This document shows positions 15,308-23,660 of a DNA stretch of 50,111 nt, in pieces (positions within the stretch are counted from its first letter, which is position 1; each line of letters opens with the position of its first letter). This DNA is from an uncultured Bacilli bacterium (lineage in GTDB: Bacteria > Bacillota_I > Bacilli_A > RF39 > UBA660): NCBI GenBank assembly GCA_910587325.1, contig CAJUKB010000011.1, positions 1-50,111 of the forward strand, read 5' to 3'. Both the position numbers and the translations under genes were made by a program. The notes beneath the pieces were generated by a model. That model saw only the letters and a program-made list of their open reading frames with translations, was not told where the DNA came from and did not search any database.

Positions 15308-15949
15308 ATGGATTTATACGAAGCGCTGAGTGTATTTGAAATTGCAGATAAAAATAATGTAAATGAAGATGAAGTGAAAAGTATATACAGAAAATTATGC
15401 TTTTTATATCATCCAGATGCACATCAAAATGAAGATTTTAAATATTATAATGATTTGATATCTAAAATTAATAGTGCATACGAAATATTAAAAAGGCATT
15501 GCGCTTATAAACAAAATAAAAGTTCTTTTACTAATCGAGAGGAACAACGAGTTAAGCAACAAACAGAAAAAGAAAAAATACTTATGGATATTATTGTAAA
15601 AGCTTATTATGCTTCTAAAGCAGAAATTGATAAAATAAATTCTGAATTTTTGGATTTATTTCTTTCACTTCCACAAAAGGTTGGACATATGACAACAGGT
15701 GGGTATAGAAAACCTATTGCTGGTTATCATCACATAGATGAGATATTTGAAAATAAATCAAAAGCTGAAAGCAAAGTGATGAAGAAGTATATAAAAATGT
15801 TAGCACTTGAATTTGCAGAAAAATATGGTATTGAAATTAATTTTTTAGAAGTTATAGGTGGAGATTATATAAATTTCTTAAATAATACATATTGGTATGA
15901 AAAATATATAAATTATCAAGAACAAGATGATATAAAAAAATTAAATTAA
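15308..15949 (+). CDS. J-domain protein with unknown C-terminal domain
   Basis: The first 65 residues are a J domain with the Hsp70-activating HPD at 35-37 (YHPDAHQ) and the helix KINSAYEILKRH. The remaining 150 residues contain a possible coiled helix and GHMTTGGYRKPIAGYHHIDEIF; I do not recognise this part. Short J-domain proteins without Gly/Phe or zinc modules act as specialised co-chaperones and are common on prophages and integrated elements. It lies between the intact secA end and a second SEC-C remnant, so it was probably brought in with an insertion at secA. GAGGGTGG precedes the ATG. Confidence 0.75.
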   Translation: MDLYEALSVFEIADKNNVNEDEVKSIYRKLCFLYHPDAHQNEDFKYYNDLISKINSAYEILKRHCAYKQNKSSFTNREEQRVKQQTEKEKILMDIIVKAYYASKAEIDKINSEFLDLFLSLPQKVGHMTTGGYRKPIAGYHHIDEIFENKSKAESKVMKKYIKMLALEFAEKYGIEINFLEVIGGDYINFLNNTYWYEKYINYQEQDDIKKLN

Positions 15950-15980
15950 ATAGTGAAGTAAAATTATAGTAAACGAATGT

Positions 15981-15998
15981 TGAAAATTTCCTCATTTT
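15981..15998 (+). repeat. Second copy of the sequence at 15224-15242
   Basis: TGAAAATTTCCTCATTTT repeats the sequence after secA, with one T missing from the run. The two copies flank the J-domain gene in direct orientation and may be remains of an attachment or recombination site. Confidence 0.45.
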
Positions 15999-16135
15999 TT
16001 CCTCAATTATATAATATTGATAGTACTAATAATACTGATAATAAGATAAATATGAATGTTACGTTGATCCGTATTTAAAGGAATATCAATAATACTATAA
16101 ATATTATAAATAAGGATAATAAGAGTTTGTACTGA

Positions 16136-16180
16136 GCTTGTGGTAGTGGGAAAAAGTACAAGCAATGTTGCGGAAAATGA
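16136..16180 (+). pseudogene. Remnant of a SEC-C motif, second copy of the secA 3' end
   Basis: Read in frame, these 15 codons give ACGSGKKYKQCCGK and a TGA stop, nearly the last residues of SecA (CGSGKKYKNCCGK). Nearly all differences from the true secA end are synonymous, so it is an old or foreign copy, not a recent duplication. An upstream in-frame stop at 16133-16135 shows that it is not expressed. After both copies a short GGGCTT-containing stretch is also shared. A copied gene end is what site-specific integration into the secA 3' end would leave. Confidence 0.7.
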
Positions 16181-16286
16181 CCGTAAAATAGGGCTTTCCG
16201 AGAAGTTTGATAAAATTAAAAGTGGTAGCGAAATTAGTATTTGTTCCCATAAATTAAAAATAAATAACTAAAACATTGATAAATAA

Positions 16287-16326
16287 AGGAGTGTTAACAT
16301 AGATAAAATGCTAACATTCCTTTTTG
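16287..16326 (+). terminator. Intrinsic terminator
   Basis: AGGAGTGTTA (16287-16296) pairs with TAACATTCCT (16312-16321), one G-U, followed by TTTTT. It faces into the integrase fragment and would end transcripts from the secA side. Confidence 0.75.
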
Positions 16327-16370
16327 TTTTAGTAAAACTAATCAAAAATATGAAAAGAAGATGATAAAAA

Positions 16371-16670
16371 ATGATTAGTATTCAAAAAAGAGGAAGGGTG
16401 TATCAATATCGTTTTGAAGTAGCAAAAGTTAATGGAAAAAGAAAGTGGATTTCAAAATCAGGTTTTAAAACAAAAAGTGCTACATTTACTGCAGGGCAAA
16501 AAGCTTATGAAGAATATCAAAATGGAAGATGTAAAACGGAAAGTTATATGTCGTATGGAGATTATTTAGACTATTGGCTAGATAATTATTGCAAAGTAAA
16601 TTTAAAATATAGAACAATAGAAGAGTATTCAGTTATTGTTAATAAGTATTTAAAGATTTATTTAGGTCAT
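16371..16670 (+). pseudogene. Tyrosine integrase, N-terminal fragment
   Basis: About 100 residues remain: an arm-type DNA-binding domain (ISIQKRGRVYQYRFEVAKVNGKRKW, then GFKTKSAT) and the start of the SAM-like core-binding domain (SYGDYLDYWLDNYCKVNL, RTIEEYSVIVNKY). The catalytic domain with its R-H-R-Y residues is missing. The reading frame ends where an IS91-like remnant begins on the opposite strand, at about 16666-16670, so the gene was cut by that element. Its place beside the SEC-C remnant suggests it once integrated an element at secA. Confidence 0.85.
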
Positions 16671-17174
16671 TCTTTTTAGCACGAACATAAAAACCTAAGT
16701 TATATTCACGATAGCATTGATTTTTAATTGTGCGAAAGACATTAGGAGTAAGAGCTTTTTCCATAAGATTAAGTAAAATAGTTTGAAATCTTTTACGAAG
16801 CATGTCATAAGGAAAGAAATGAATTTTCATATTACAAGAAACACCAAGAGCATGGCAAGCAATTAAGCAATGAATATGAACATTCCATTTGTCATCTCTA
16901 CCAAAAGTAGGTAGGACAAGTATAAAACCGTTTTTTTAAATGTTTGTCTTTGTAGATACCTTTGAATCAAGAGTTAAGAGTTTCGCTAACAGCATCAAAA
17001 GGAATAGAAAGTAACTCTCGATTTTTTAAAAAAAGGCCATAAAATATCGAGCATAGTAAAAACAAGATGTCTATGAGTGGTATCAACCGATTTAGACATA
17101 ATTTCAGTAGTTCTTTGCTAAGCATATTTAATACCACAAGAATTAAAAAACGTTCTTTGCAAAGAAAAGAATCT
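16639..17174 (-). pseudogene. Degenerate IS91-like transposase
   Basis: Read on the minus strand with frameshifts and a stop, this stretch gives the hallmarks of IS91-type (HUH) transposases. In order they are a decayed zinc ribbon (FFNSCGIKYA), THRHLVFTM, a DKWNVHIHCL-like segment with the HxH metal site, IHFFPYDMLRKRFQ and LGFYVRAKK. The 3' part, 16639-16830, is still open for 63 codons. The longer part is broken in at least three places. Its downstream edge lies in the integrase fragment and its upstream edge is fused to a different transposase start near 17174. Confidence 0.7.
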
Positions 17175-17270
17175 ATAACCAGTCAAATTTGCTATTTGTA
17201 AATACGAATAATTATTTAAACCATTTTTTTTATCTTGAACAAGTTTTAATGCATATTCTTTGTTATGCAT
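17175..17270 (-). pseudogene. N-terminal fragment of a second transposase (helix-turn-helix)
   Basis: Starting behind a perfect AAGGAGGT, 32 codons read MHNKEYALKLVQDKKNGLN and then YSYLQIANLTGY, a helix-turn-helix like the start of ISNCY/IS1202-type transposases. The frame then passes into IS91-like sequence. The upstream flank, 17316-17367, is the repeat also found at the left edge of the window. This is therefore the start of a different IS from the one that supplies the rest of the pseudogene. Confidence 0.55.
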
Positions 17271-17314
17271 TTAAAAATATACCTCCTTATCGAGATATAT
17301 TATACTTTATTATT

Positions 17315-17367
17315 GGTATCATTTTAACTAATTATAAATAGGTATCATTTCTACTAAGGATTAACAA
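17315..17367. repeat. IS end with paired GGTATCATTT repeats
   Basis: GGTATCATTT occurs at 17315-17324 and 17341-17350. The unit matches the first 52 bases of the window with two mismatches. It lies 46 bp upstream of the minus-strand transposase start, the expected place for the IS terminus and transposase promoter. The rest of the gap to 17510 shows nothing else I can name. Confidence 0.65.
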
Positions 17368-17510
17368 CATTCTATTTCGAGGTTTTAATATTTTTATAAT
17401 TATGATAAAGTATTGTAGTAATATTTATAAGTAACTTTGTTTTTAGTGATTTAAAGACAATAAATTATTTATATCATTTTAATATTGTAATAATAGTGGT
17501 GGTATTTTTT

Positions 17511-20500
17511 ATGGATGTAGAATTAAAGAAAATTAGAGATTATGTAGGGACAGATTCTTTTAATAAAGGAATGCATTATTATAGTGGTTATATAAGATAT
17601 CAATATACAAATGAAGTGGATGGGGTAGATATTCATTATTTTATAGTGCCTAGTGAACACTACTATGAAAATAATTATGATGTAGAGATAGGTACTCAAG
17701 ATCGTGAAATTGTTGCTTCCGAATGTACATGTATGCAATTTCAATCGTGGGGAAATTGTAAACATATTGCAGCGTGTATGATACATTTTCGAGATGTGGT
17801 TTTTCCTATGGATCCAGAGGAAAAGAAACTTTATATTTCAAAGCAAATTTTAAATGAATTTTATAAACCTATAAAGAATGAAGTGCATTTAAAAAAACAA
17901 TTACAATTAGAGGTAGAACTTGAATTTCAAGAGAGTTATTATGAATCATCTGTAGGCTTAGTTTTTAAAATAGGAGAAAACAAACTTTATAATTTAAATA
18001 GCAAACTAAATAACTTTTTAGATGCTTATGAAGAGGAAGAAGAATTTTGTTTTGGTAAAGGTTTTACTTACAAACCTAATGAGCATTTTTTTTCTAAAAT
18101 TGATGAAGCGATTTTATCTTTTCTTTTAAGAATTTTACATCATAATAACTATTATAGTTATCGAAATTTAAATATATCTATGGATACTTTTCCAACTTTT
18201 TTAGAACTATTAAAAAATAAAACATTTATGATTAAAGGGTATGGAAAGATTACGAATATTGTAGAAGATAATCCTTTGAAACTTTCTTTAGAAAAGGGAG
18301 AGAAATATTATAAACTGGCGATGTTTGAGCAAGATGTAGATTTTTTAACAGAAGACTGTAAGTATGTTGTAAAAGAAAATACACTTTATGTTCTACCTAA
18401 TAAAACAAGTAAAATTCTTTCTTTAATGCAAGAGAATCAATTGCATGATTTGGAATTCCAAGAGGATGATTTAACAACATTTAAGGAAGGGATTTTGCCT
18501 ATATTAAAAAATAATGTTCTTCTTGATAAAACGGTAGAAGATACAATCATTTTAGGAGTAAAACCAGGTGTGAAAATCTATCTTGATTTTAAATACAATA
18601 TGATTTTGTGTACATTAAAGTTTGTATACCAAGAAACAGAAATAGACTATTTTGTAGAGAATACAAATATCATTCGCGATACAGAGGAAGAACAGAAGGT
18701 AGTTGGAAATTTACTTGGGTATGGATTTGTGATTGATAATCAAAAAATTTATATGGAAGATTTGGATACAATTGGTTTATTTTTAGAAGAGTCTTTACTT
18801 GAATTATCAAAAGATTATGAAGTGTTTACATCCGATAAAATGAAGGAAACAAAAATCATTAAGGAAAATAACGTACGTTCTAGTTTTAGTATTGGTTCTG
18901 ATAACATTATGTCTTATAAATTTGATTTAGGTAGTATTCCTAATGATGAAATTGTAAATGTTTTAGAGACGATGAAAAACAAAAAGCGATATTATCGTTT
19001 GAAAAGTGGCGATTTGCTAGACTTAAATAGCAATGAAGATTTACAACAGTTTGAAAATTTAGTAGAAGATATGAATCTTTCGAATAAGGATATTAAAAAT
19101 GGAAGCGGTGTTATACCAAAATATCGTGCGATTTATTTGGATAGTTTGAAAAAAGAAAAATATCATATTATTAGCACAAATAATTTATTTGATGATCTTA
19201 TTACACAGTTTAACTCTTTTAAAGATATGCCAATAACTTTAACTGCAAAGGATAAAAAAATTCTGAGGGATTATCAAGAGGTAGGAGTAAAGTGGCTTTA
19301 TAATATTTATAAGTGTGGTTTTGGTGGAATTCTAGCAGATGAAATGGGACTTGGGAAGTCAATTCAACTTATTTATTTAATTAAGGAAATTTTAAAAGAA
19401 AAGAAGGATGCTAAAATCTTAATTGTTGCTCCTACGTCTTTAATTTACAACTGGAAAAAAGAATTTGATAAGTTTGGTAGTGAGATAAAGTATAAAGTAT
19501 TTGCAGAAAATAAAACAATCCGTAAGCAAGAGTTAGAAAATGTAGAGGATACGCAAGTACTGATTACAACGTATGGTTTAGTTCGTCAAGACAAAGAAAA
19601 GTATATGGAAATGAATTTTGAACTTGTCGCAATTGATGAAGCACAAACGATAAAGAATGCGAGTGCTCAAATGACAAAAGTGGTAAAAGAGTTGCATGCA
19701 AATACTAAATTAGCTCTAACAGGTACGCCACTTGAAAATTCTGTAATGGAGTTATGGAGTATTTTTGATTTTATTATGCCAGGGTATTTAGCAAATTTTT
19801 TAAGTTTTCAATCTAAGTATAATATAAAAGATATTGAGAGTGAACAATTAAAAATGTTAGATACTTTAAATGAACAAATTAAACCTTTTATTCTTAGAAG
19901 ACGCAAAAAAGATGTGGTGAAGGAATTACCTCCTAAAATAGAAAACAATATAAGTATTGATTTAAATAAAGAACAAAAGAAACTTTATGTTGCTCAACTT
20001 GAGAAAACGAAAAAAGAAATGGATGAGATTCTAGCTACTGAGGGATTTAAAAAAGGTAATTTTAAAATCTTACAACTTCTTACCAAATTGCGTCAGTTGT
20101 GTATTGATCCAAAAATTCTTTATGAAAACTATGAGGGCGGTAGTGCTAAAATTGAAAACTTAGTCACAATCGTAAAAGGAATTATCGAAAACGGACATAA
20201 AATTTTATTGTTTACAAGTTTTAAAACAGCACTTGATATTGTAAACCAAGAATTTGCAAATAATAATATTTCAACCTACGTAATTGATGGTACAGTTTCT
20301 TCTAAAAAAAGAATGGAGCTTGTGGATAAGTTTAATCAAGATGATACGAATGTATTTTTAATCACATTGAAGGCTGGTGGGACTGGACTAAATCTTACAA
20401 GTGCAGATGTAGTTATCCACTTAGATTTATGGTGGAATCCACAGGTAGAAAATCAAGCTACGGATAGAGCTCATCGTATTGGTCAAAAAAATACTGTTGA

Positions 20501-20684
20501 GGTGATTAAGTTGATTTGCAAAGGGACTATAGAGGAACGTATTTTGGAATTACAAAATAAAAAGAAGATATTAAGTGATACTTTAATTGAGGGAAAGGGA
20601 AGAGATGAAAATATTCTTTCTAAATTAACCGAAAAAGATATTAAAAATTTATTAACGCTTGATAATGAAGAGAGTGATGAATAA
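17511..20684 (+). CDS. SWIM zinc-finger SNF2-family helicase
   Basis: This 1057-residue DNA-translocating ATPase is related to RapA/HepA-type remodelers. A SWIM finger (CTCMQFQSWGNCKH, about 73-86) near the N terminus probably contacts DNA or protein. A long middle region of unknown fold follows. The SNF2 motor has DEMGLGKS near 610, DEAQ near 709, and the helicase C-terminal block DRAHRIGQ near 984. The protein ends in a short acidic tail. Such proteins are widespread in clostridia and bacilli and have no settled role. I use the ATG at 17511; a GTG at 17496 is in frame. It is intact, unlike its left neighbours. Confidence 0.92.
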   Translation: MDVELKKIRDYVGTDSFNKGMHYYSGYIRYQYTNEVDGVDIHYFIVPSEHYYENNYDVEIGTQDREIVASECTCMQFQSWGNCKHIAACMIHFRDVVFPMDPEEKKLYISKQILNEFYKPIKNEVHLKKQLQLEVELEFQESYYESSVGLVFKIGENKLYNLNSKLNNFLDAYEEEEEFCFGKGFTYKPNEHFFSKIDEAILSFLLRILHHNNYYSYRNLNISMDTFPTFLELLKNKTFMIKGYGKITNIVEDNPLKLSLEKGEKYYKLAMFEQDVDFLTEDCKYVVKENTLYVLPNKTSKILSLMQENQLHDLEFQEDDLTTFKEGILPILKNNVLLDKTVEDTIILGVKPGVKIYLDFKYNMILCTLKFVYQETEIDYFVENTNIIRDTEEEQKVVGNLLGYGFVIDNQKIYMEDLDTIGLFLEESLLELSKDYEVFTSDKMKETKIIKENNVRSSFSIGSDNIMSYKFDLGSIPNDEIVNVLETMKNKKRYYRLKSGDLLDLNSNEDLQQFENLVEDMNLSNKDIKNGSGVIPKYRAIYLDSLKKEKYHIISTNNLFDDLITQFNSFKDMPITLTAKDKKILRDYQEVGVKWLYNIYKCGFGGILADEMGLGKSIQLIYLIKEILKEKKDAKILIVAPTSLIYNWKKEFDKFGSEIKYKVFAENKTIRKQELENVEDTQVLITTYGLVRQDKEKYMEMNFELVAIDEAQTIKNASAQMTKVVKELHANTKLALTGTPLENSVMELWSIFDFIMPGYLANFLSFQSKYNIKDIESEQLKMLDTLNEQIKPFILRRRKKDVVKELPPKIENNISIDLNKEQKKLYVAQLEKTKKEMDEILATEGFKKGNFKILQLLTKLRQLCIDPKILYENYEGGSAKIENLVTIVKGIIENGHKILLFTSFKTALDIVNQEFANNNISTYVIDGTVSSKKRMELVDKFNQDDTNVFLITLKAGGTGLNLTSADVVIHLDLWWNPQVENQATDRAHRIGQKNTVEVIKLICKGTIEERILELQNKKKILSDTLIEGKGRDENILSKLTEKDIKNLLTLDNEESDE

Positions 20685-20711
20685 TTATAAAAATGGAAAG
20701 CGAGTTAAAAA

Positions 20712-21188
20712 ATGAATGTGCATTTGGGATTTTCCTATATAGGTCTAATTTTTTTGTTGATGTTAATAATACCTAATATTGTATGGAGCAAAAATAGACC
20801 TAAAGATTATGATAAATATGTAAAAAATGAGAATAAAGTTTTATTGCTATTCGAAAGAATTGGAGAAATGCTAGTAACTTGCTTTTCTTTGCTATTTAGT
20901 GACTTTAATATTAGTAAAATATCTAGCTGGACTTTTATATTGTTAATGGCTTTTATTGTGATGACTTTATATGAAATATATTGGATAAGGTATTTTAAAA
21001 GCAATAAAACAATGTTGGACATGTATACTAGTTTATTTGGGATACCAGATGCAGGAGCTACATTGCCTGTAATTGCATTTTTATTACTAGGTATATATGG
21101 TAAAAATGTATTCTTGATTCTAGCAACAATTTTATTAGGAATTGGGCATATTGGAATACATTTACATCATAGAAAAAAAGTTAAATAA
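20712..21188 (+). CDS. Hypothetical integral membrane protein
   Basis: This 158-residue protein has about five membrane helices. It opens NVHLGFSYIGLIFLLMLIIP, has a charged loop (NRPKDYDKYVKNE) after the first helix and GIPDAGATLPVIAFLLLGIYG in the fourth. It ends in a His-rich basic tail (GIHLHHRKKVK). The charged loop and IGHIGIHL-type ending recall a conserved clostridial membrane family of unknown function. It starts 27 bp after the helicase, with AAAGCGAG upstream, and is probably co-transcribed, though a shared function is not implied. Confidence 0.6.
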   Translation: MNVHLGFSYIGLIFLLMLIIPNIVWSKNRPKDYDKYVKNENKVLLLFERIGEMLVTCFSLLFSDFNISKISSWTFILLMAFIVMTLYEIYWIRYFKSNKTMLDMYTSLFGIPDAGATLPVIAFLLLGIYGKNVFLILATILLGIGHIGIHLHHRKKVK

Positions 21189-21255
21189 ATTTTTTGAGGA
21201 GTTAATATATGATTTTAATCATGGTTCACTAGATTAAAAAATATTTAAATAATAG

Positions 21256-21304
21256 TGTTCCTTTCTCCATACAAAAATGTTATAATTGTATGGAGAAAGG
21301 AACA
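21256..21304 (+). promoter_or_regulatory. Operator-promoter of the AbiE pair: 19-bp perfect inverted repeat
   Basis: Bases 21256-21274 are the exact reverse complement of 21286-21304, with an 11-base spacer. The extended -10 TGTTATAAT (21278-21286) sits in the spacer. AbiEi antitoxins bind inverted repeats at their own promoter, so bound protein would cover the -10. The right arm also carries the GAGAAAGGA that serves abiEi translation. Confidence 0.85.
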
Positions 21305-21311
21305 AGTGCTT

Positions 21312-21905
21312 ATGACAAATGAAGAAAAAATTTTAAAAATATTAAAAGATAATAATGGAATTATTACAACTAAAGAAATAAAGAAAAATAATATTGCTAA
21401 TGTCTATTTGACTAGACTTATAAACAAAGGGTATATAGATAGAGTAAAAAAAGGCTTGTATGTTTCTAAAAATAGTTGGGGAGATGAATACTTTAATTTA
21501 ATTTATGGCATAAATGCAATCTATTCCTATGAAACTGCACTTTACTTTCTAGGATTATGTGAATCAGTCCCCATAAGTTATAACTTAACTGTTCCCAGAG
21601 GGCATAAAAGCAGTTTAAATTATAATGATAAGGTAATTCTTCATTATATAAAAAGAGAATATTTTGAGATAGGAAAAGTTAATATTAAAAGTCCACAAGG
21701 GCAAATGCTTACTTGTTATAATGCTGAAAGAACGATATGCGATTTATTAAAAGATAAACCAAATCAAGATATAGAAACACTTAAGTATGCAATTAATGAA
21801 TATTTAAAAAATAAGAATAGTAGAGATTTACCAAAACTAATGGAATATGCAAAAACTTTTAATGTTACGGAATCTTTAAATAATTACTTGGAGATATTAA
21901 TGTGA
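21312..21905 (+). CDS. AbiEi-family antitoxin and autorepressor
   Basis: This 197-residue protein is the antitoxin of a type IV AbiE system. An N-terminal winged helix (EEKILKILKDNNGIITTKEI, VYLTRLINKGYIDRVKKGLY) binds the operator. The C-terminal AbiEi domain includes YSYETALYFLGL, the NLTVPRGHKSS strand and MLTCYNAERTICDLL. The family counteracts the AbiEii nucleotidyltransferase without direct binding. I use the ATG at 21312, inside the operator-proximal leader; an in-frame start at 21255 would lie in the operator. The gene overlaps the toxin by four bases. Confidence 0.9.
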   Translation: MTNEEKILKILKDNNGIITTKEIKKNNIANVYLTRLINKGYIDRVKKGLYVSKNSWGDEYFNLIYGINAIYSYETALYFLGLCESVPISYNLTVPRGHKSSLNYNDKVILHYIKREYFEIGKVNIKSPQGQMLTCYNAERTICDLLKDKPNQDIETLKYAINEYLKNKNSRDLPKLMEYAKTFNVTESLNNYLEILM

Positions 21906-22756
21906 TAAATGCAGAAGATTTAAAAATTAGAGTAAAAGAAAAAGCTCATGTTAATCATTTAGAACCTCAAGATATAATGCAAATGTACTTCTTTGAAAGA
22001 CTTTTATATCGTATTTCAGTAAGTAAATACAAATATAATTTTATTTTAAAAGGAGGACTTCTTCTATCAGCAATATTCGGCGATGAAAGAAGAACTACAC
22101 AAGATATGGATACTATGATTAAAGGGCTTCCAATGGATATAAAAGAACTTACAAAAATAATAAATGAAATAGTAAATATTGAGTGCGATGATGATATTAG
22201 ATTTGAAGTGCTTTCAAGTAGAGATATTAGACTAAATGCTATTTATGGTGGACTAAGAATTAAACTAATAGGATACAAAGAACATTTACAAGTACCATTA
22301 TCTATTGATATAACAGTTGGAGATCCTATCACTCCTAGAGAACTAGAATTTAAATATAAATGTATGTTTGATGATAGCTATATTAATATTATGGCATTTA
22401 ATTTAGAAACTATAATTGCTGAAAAATTTGAAACATTTATAACAGATAATATTATGAATACTAGAAATAAGGACTTCTATGATTTATATATGATATTAGA
22501 TAATTACTATGACAAGTTGAATAAAGAACAATTAAAGAAAGCTATTAAAAATACTTTTGAAAGAAGAAATGTAGAATTTAATATTGATAAAATTAAATCT
22601 AATTTTGAAGCAATAAAGGTAAGTGATAGATTAAAACACAATTTTAAAAATTTTAAATTAAAAAAAGAATATGCTAAAAATATTTCATATGAAGAAGTTA
22701 TGGATAAAATAAATACCATTATAGAACTTCTTGCTAAGGAATTAGTAGAAGTATAG
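21902..22756 (+). CDS. AbiEii-family nucleotidyltransferase toxin
   Basis: This 284-residue protein is the toxin of the AbiE pair. It has the DNA polymerase beta-like nucleotidyltransferase core FILKGGLLLSAIFGDERRTT-QDMD, with the GG-x9-11-DxD arrangement near residue 47, and the second-half motif IIAEKFETFI. AbiEii proteins modify RNA acceptor ends or nucleotides and cause reversible growth arrest, giving phage defence in lactococci. Translation begins at GTG overlapping the abiEi stop (GTGA), so the two are coupled. Intact appearance suggests an active system. Confidence 0.9.
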   Translation: MINAEDLKIRVKEKAHVNHLEPQDIMQMYFFERLLYRISVSKYKYNFILKGGLLLSAIFGDERRTTQDMDTMIKGLPMDIKELTKIINEIVNIECDDDIRFEVLSSRDIRLNAIYGGLRIKLIGYKEHLQVPLSIDITVGDPITPRELEFKYKCMFDDSYINIMAFNLETIIAEKFETFITDNIMNTRNKDFYDLYMILDNYYDKLNKEQLKKAIKNTFERRNVEFNIDKIKSNFEAIKVSDRLKHNFKNFKLKKEYAKNISYEEVMDKINTIIELLAKELVEV

Positions 22757-22774
22757 TTTTAAGGTGATAAAGTA

Positions 22775-23169
22775 ATGAAAGTGTTGAGTTTGACAGAGCC
22801 ATTTGTTACTCTAATAAAAGAAAAAAAGAAACTAGTTGAAACTAGAAGTTGGAAAACTAATTACAGAGGAGAGTTATATATTCATGCAAGTATGACTAAA
22901 CCATCTAAAGCTGATTTAGAAGATGAAGAATTGATGTCTTTATTAGAAAACAAAGAAATGAATTTTGGCCATATTGTTTGTAAGTGTGTTCTAGTAATTG
23001 TGTGTATATGACAGAAGAATATATAAATAATATGAAAGAAAATAACTATAAGGAATATATTTGTGGTGAATATTCAGTTGGAAGATATGCTTGGATTTTA
23101 GAAAATGTGGAATTATTAGATAAACCAATTCTAGCGAAAGGACATTTAGGAGTGTGGAATTATGAATAA
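22775..23169 (+). pseudogene. ASCH-domain protein, frameshifted
   Basis: The first 78 codons read KVLSLTEPFVTLIKEKKK, ETRSWKTNYRGELYIHAS, an ASCH (PUA-like) RNA-binding fold start. The remainder (NCVYMTEEYINNMKENNY, YSVGRYAWILENV, LGVWNYE) is in the next frame from about 22996. Adding one A in GTAATT restores a continuous protein of about 130 residues. ASCH proteins bind or modify RNA; some hydrolyse N4-acetylcytidine. It follows the AbiE toxin by 18 bp and may once have been part of that transcript. Confidence 0.8.
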
Positions 23170-23612
23170 TATTGAATTTATCAATAATGCTTATACAGAA
23201 GAGGGTTTAAAATTACCAATGGTTCATTTTAATAGCAAAGAAAAAAATATGTGTTACCTTTATTCATGGTATGTGCCAAACAATAGTTGATAATTATTTT
23301 GCTACTGTTTGAGGAAATATTTTAGTGGAAAATAATATTGGTTTTCTTTACGAACATAATAGAGGACATTCTATTGAAAATGATATTGTAATAAATGATG
23401 GATCCTTTAAAAGATGTGGTTGTATGTATGAAATTTTTGAGGCTTCAATTTATGATATTGATTTAGCAATTAATAAAGTTTAAGAATTAGGTTATAAAAG
23501 ATTTATTTTGATAGGACACAGTTATGGATGTAATAAATTGATTTACTCTTATTACAAGAAAATACTTATAAAGATGAGAGAAAGTAATAAAAAGAAAGCT
23601 TATAAGTAAGTA
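23162..23612 (+). pseudogene. Alpha/beta-hydrolase remnant
   Basis: The reading frame begins MNNIEFINNAYTEEG, shifts near 23250, then gives FIHGMCQTIVDNYFATV, a TGA, GNILVENNIGFLYEHNRGHS, a TAA, and ELGYKRFILIGHSYG. The HG oxyanion segment and the nucleophile elbow GHSYG mark an alpha/beta hydrolase. One frameshift, two nonsense codons and a missing C-terminal half show it is dead. It overlaps the end of the ASCH pseudogene by eight bases, so the two decayed as a unit. Confidence 0.75.
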
Positions 23613-23624
23613 TAAGCACATAAA

Positions 23625-23660
23625 AAATAACAAAACATAATCTGCTTTGTTATTTTTCTT
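23625..23660. terminator. Bidirectional terminator
   Basis: AAATAACAAA (23625-23634) pairs with TTTGTTATTT (23646-23655) and is followed by T-rich sequence on both strands. It closes the accessory region on one side and the ABC transporter operon on the other. Confidence 0.75.

Noticed and set aside
17315..17350. CRISPR-like direct repeats (GGTATCATTT twice)
   Set aside because: Only two copies of 10 bp, part of an IS end that recurs at the window start; no cas genes.
22775..23612. Recoding of TGA as tryptophan: the hydrolase remnant has TGA where TVWGN would be expected
   Set aside because: The same remnant also has an in-frame TAA and a frameshift, and many intact genes here end in TGA, so this is ordinary decay under the standard code.
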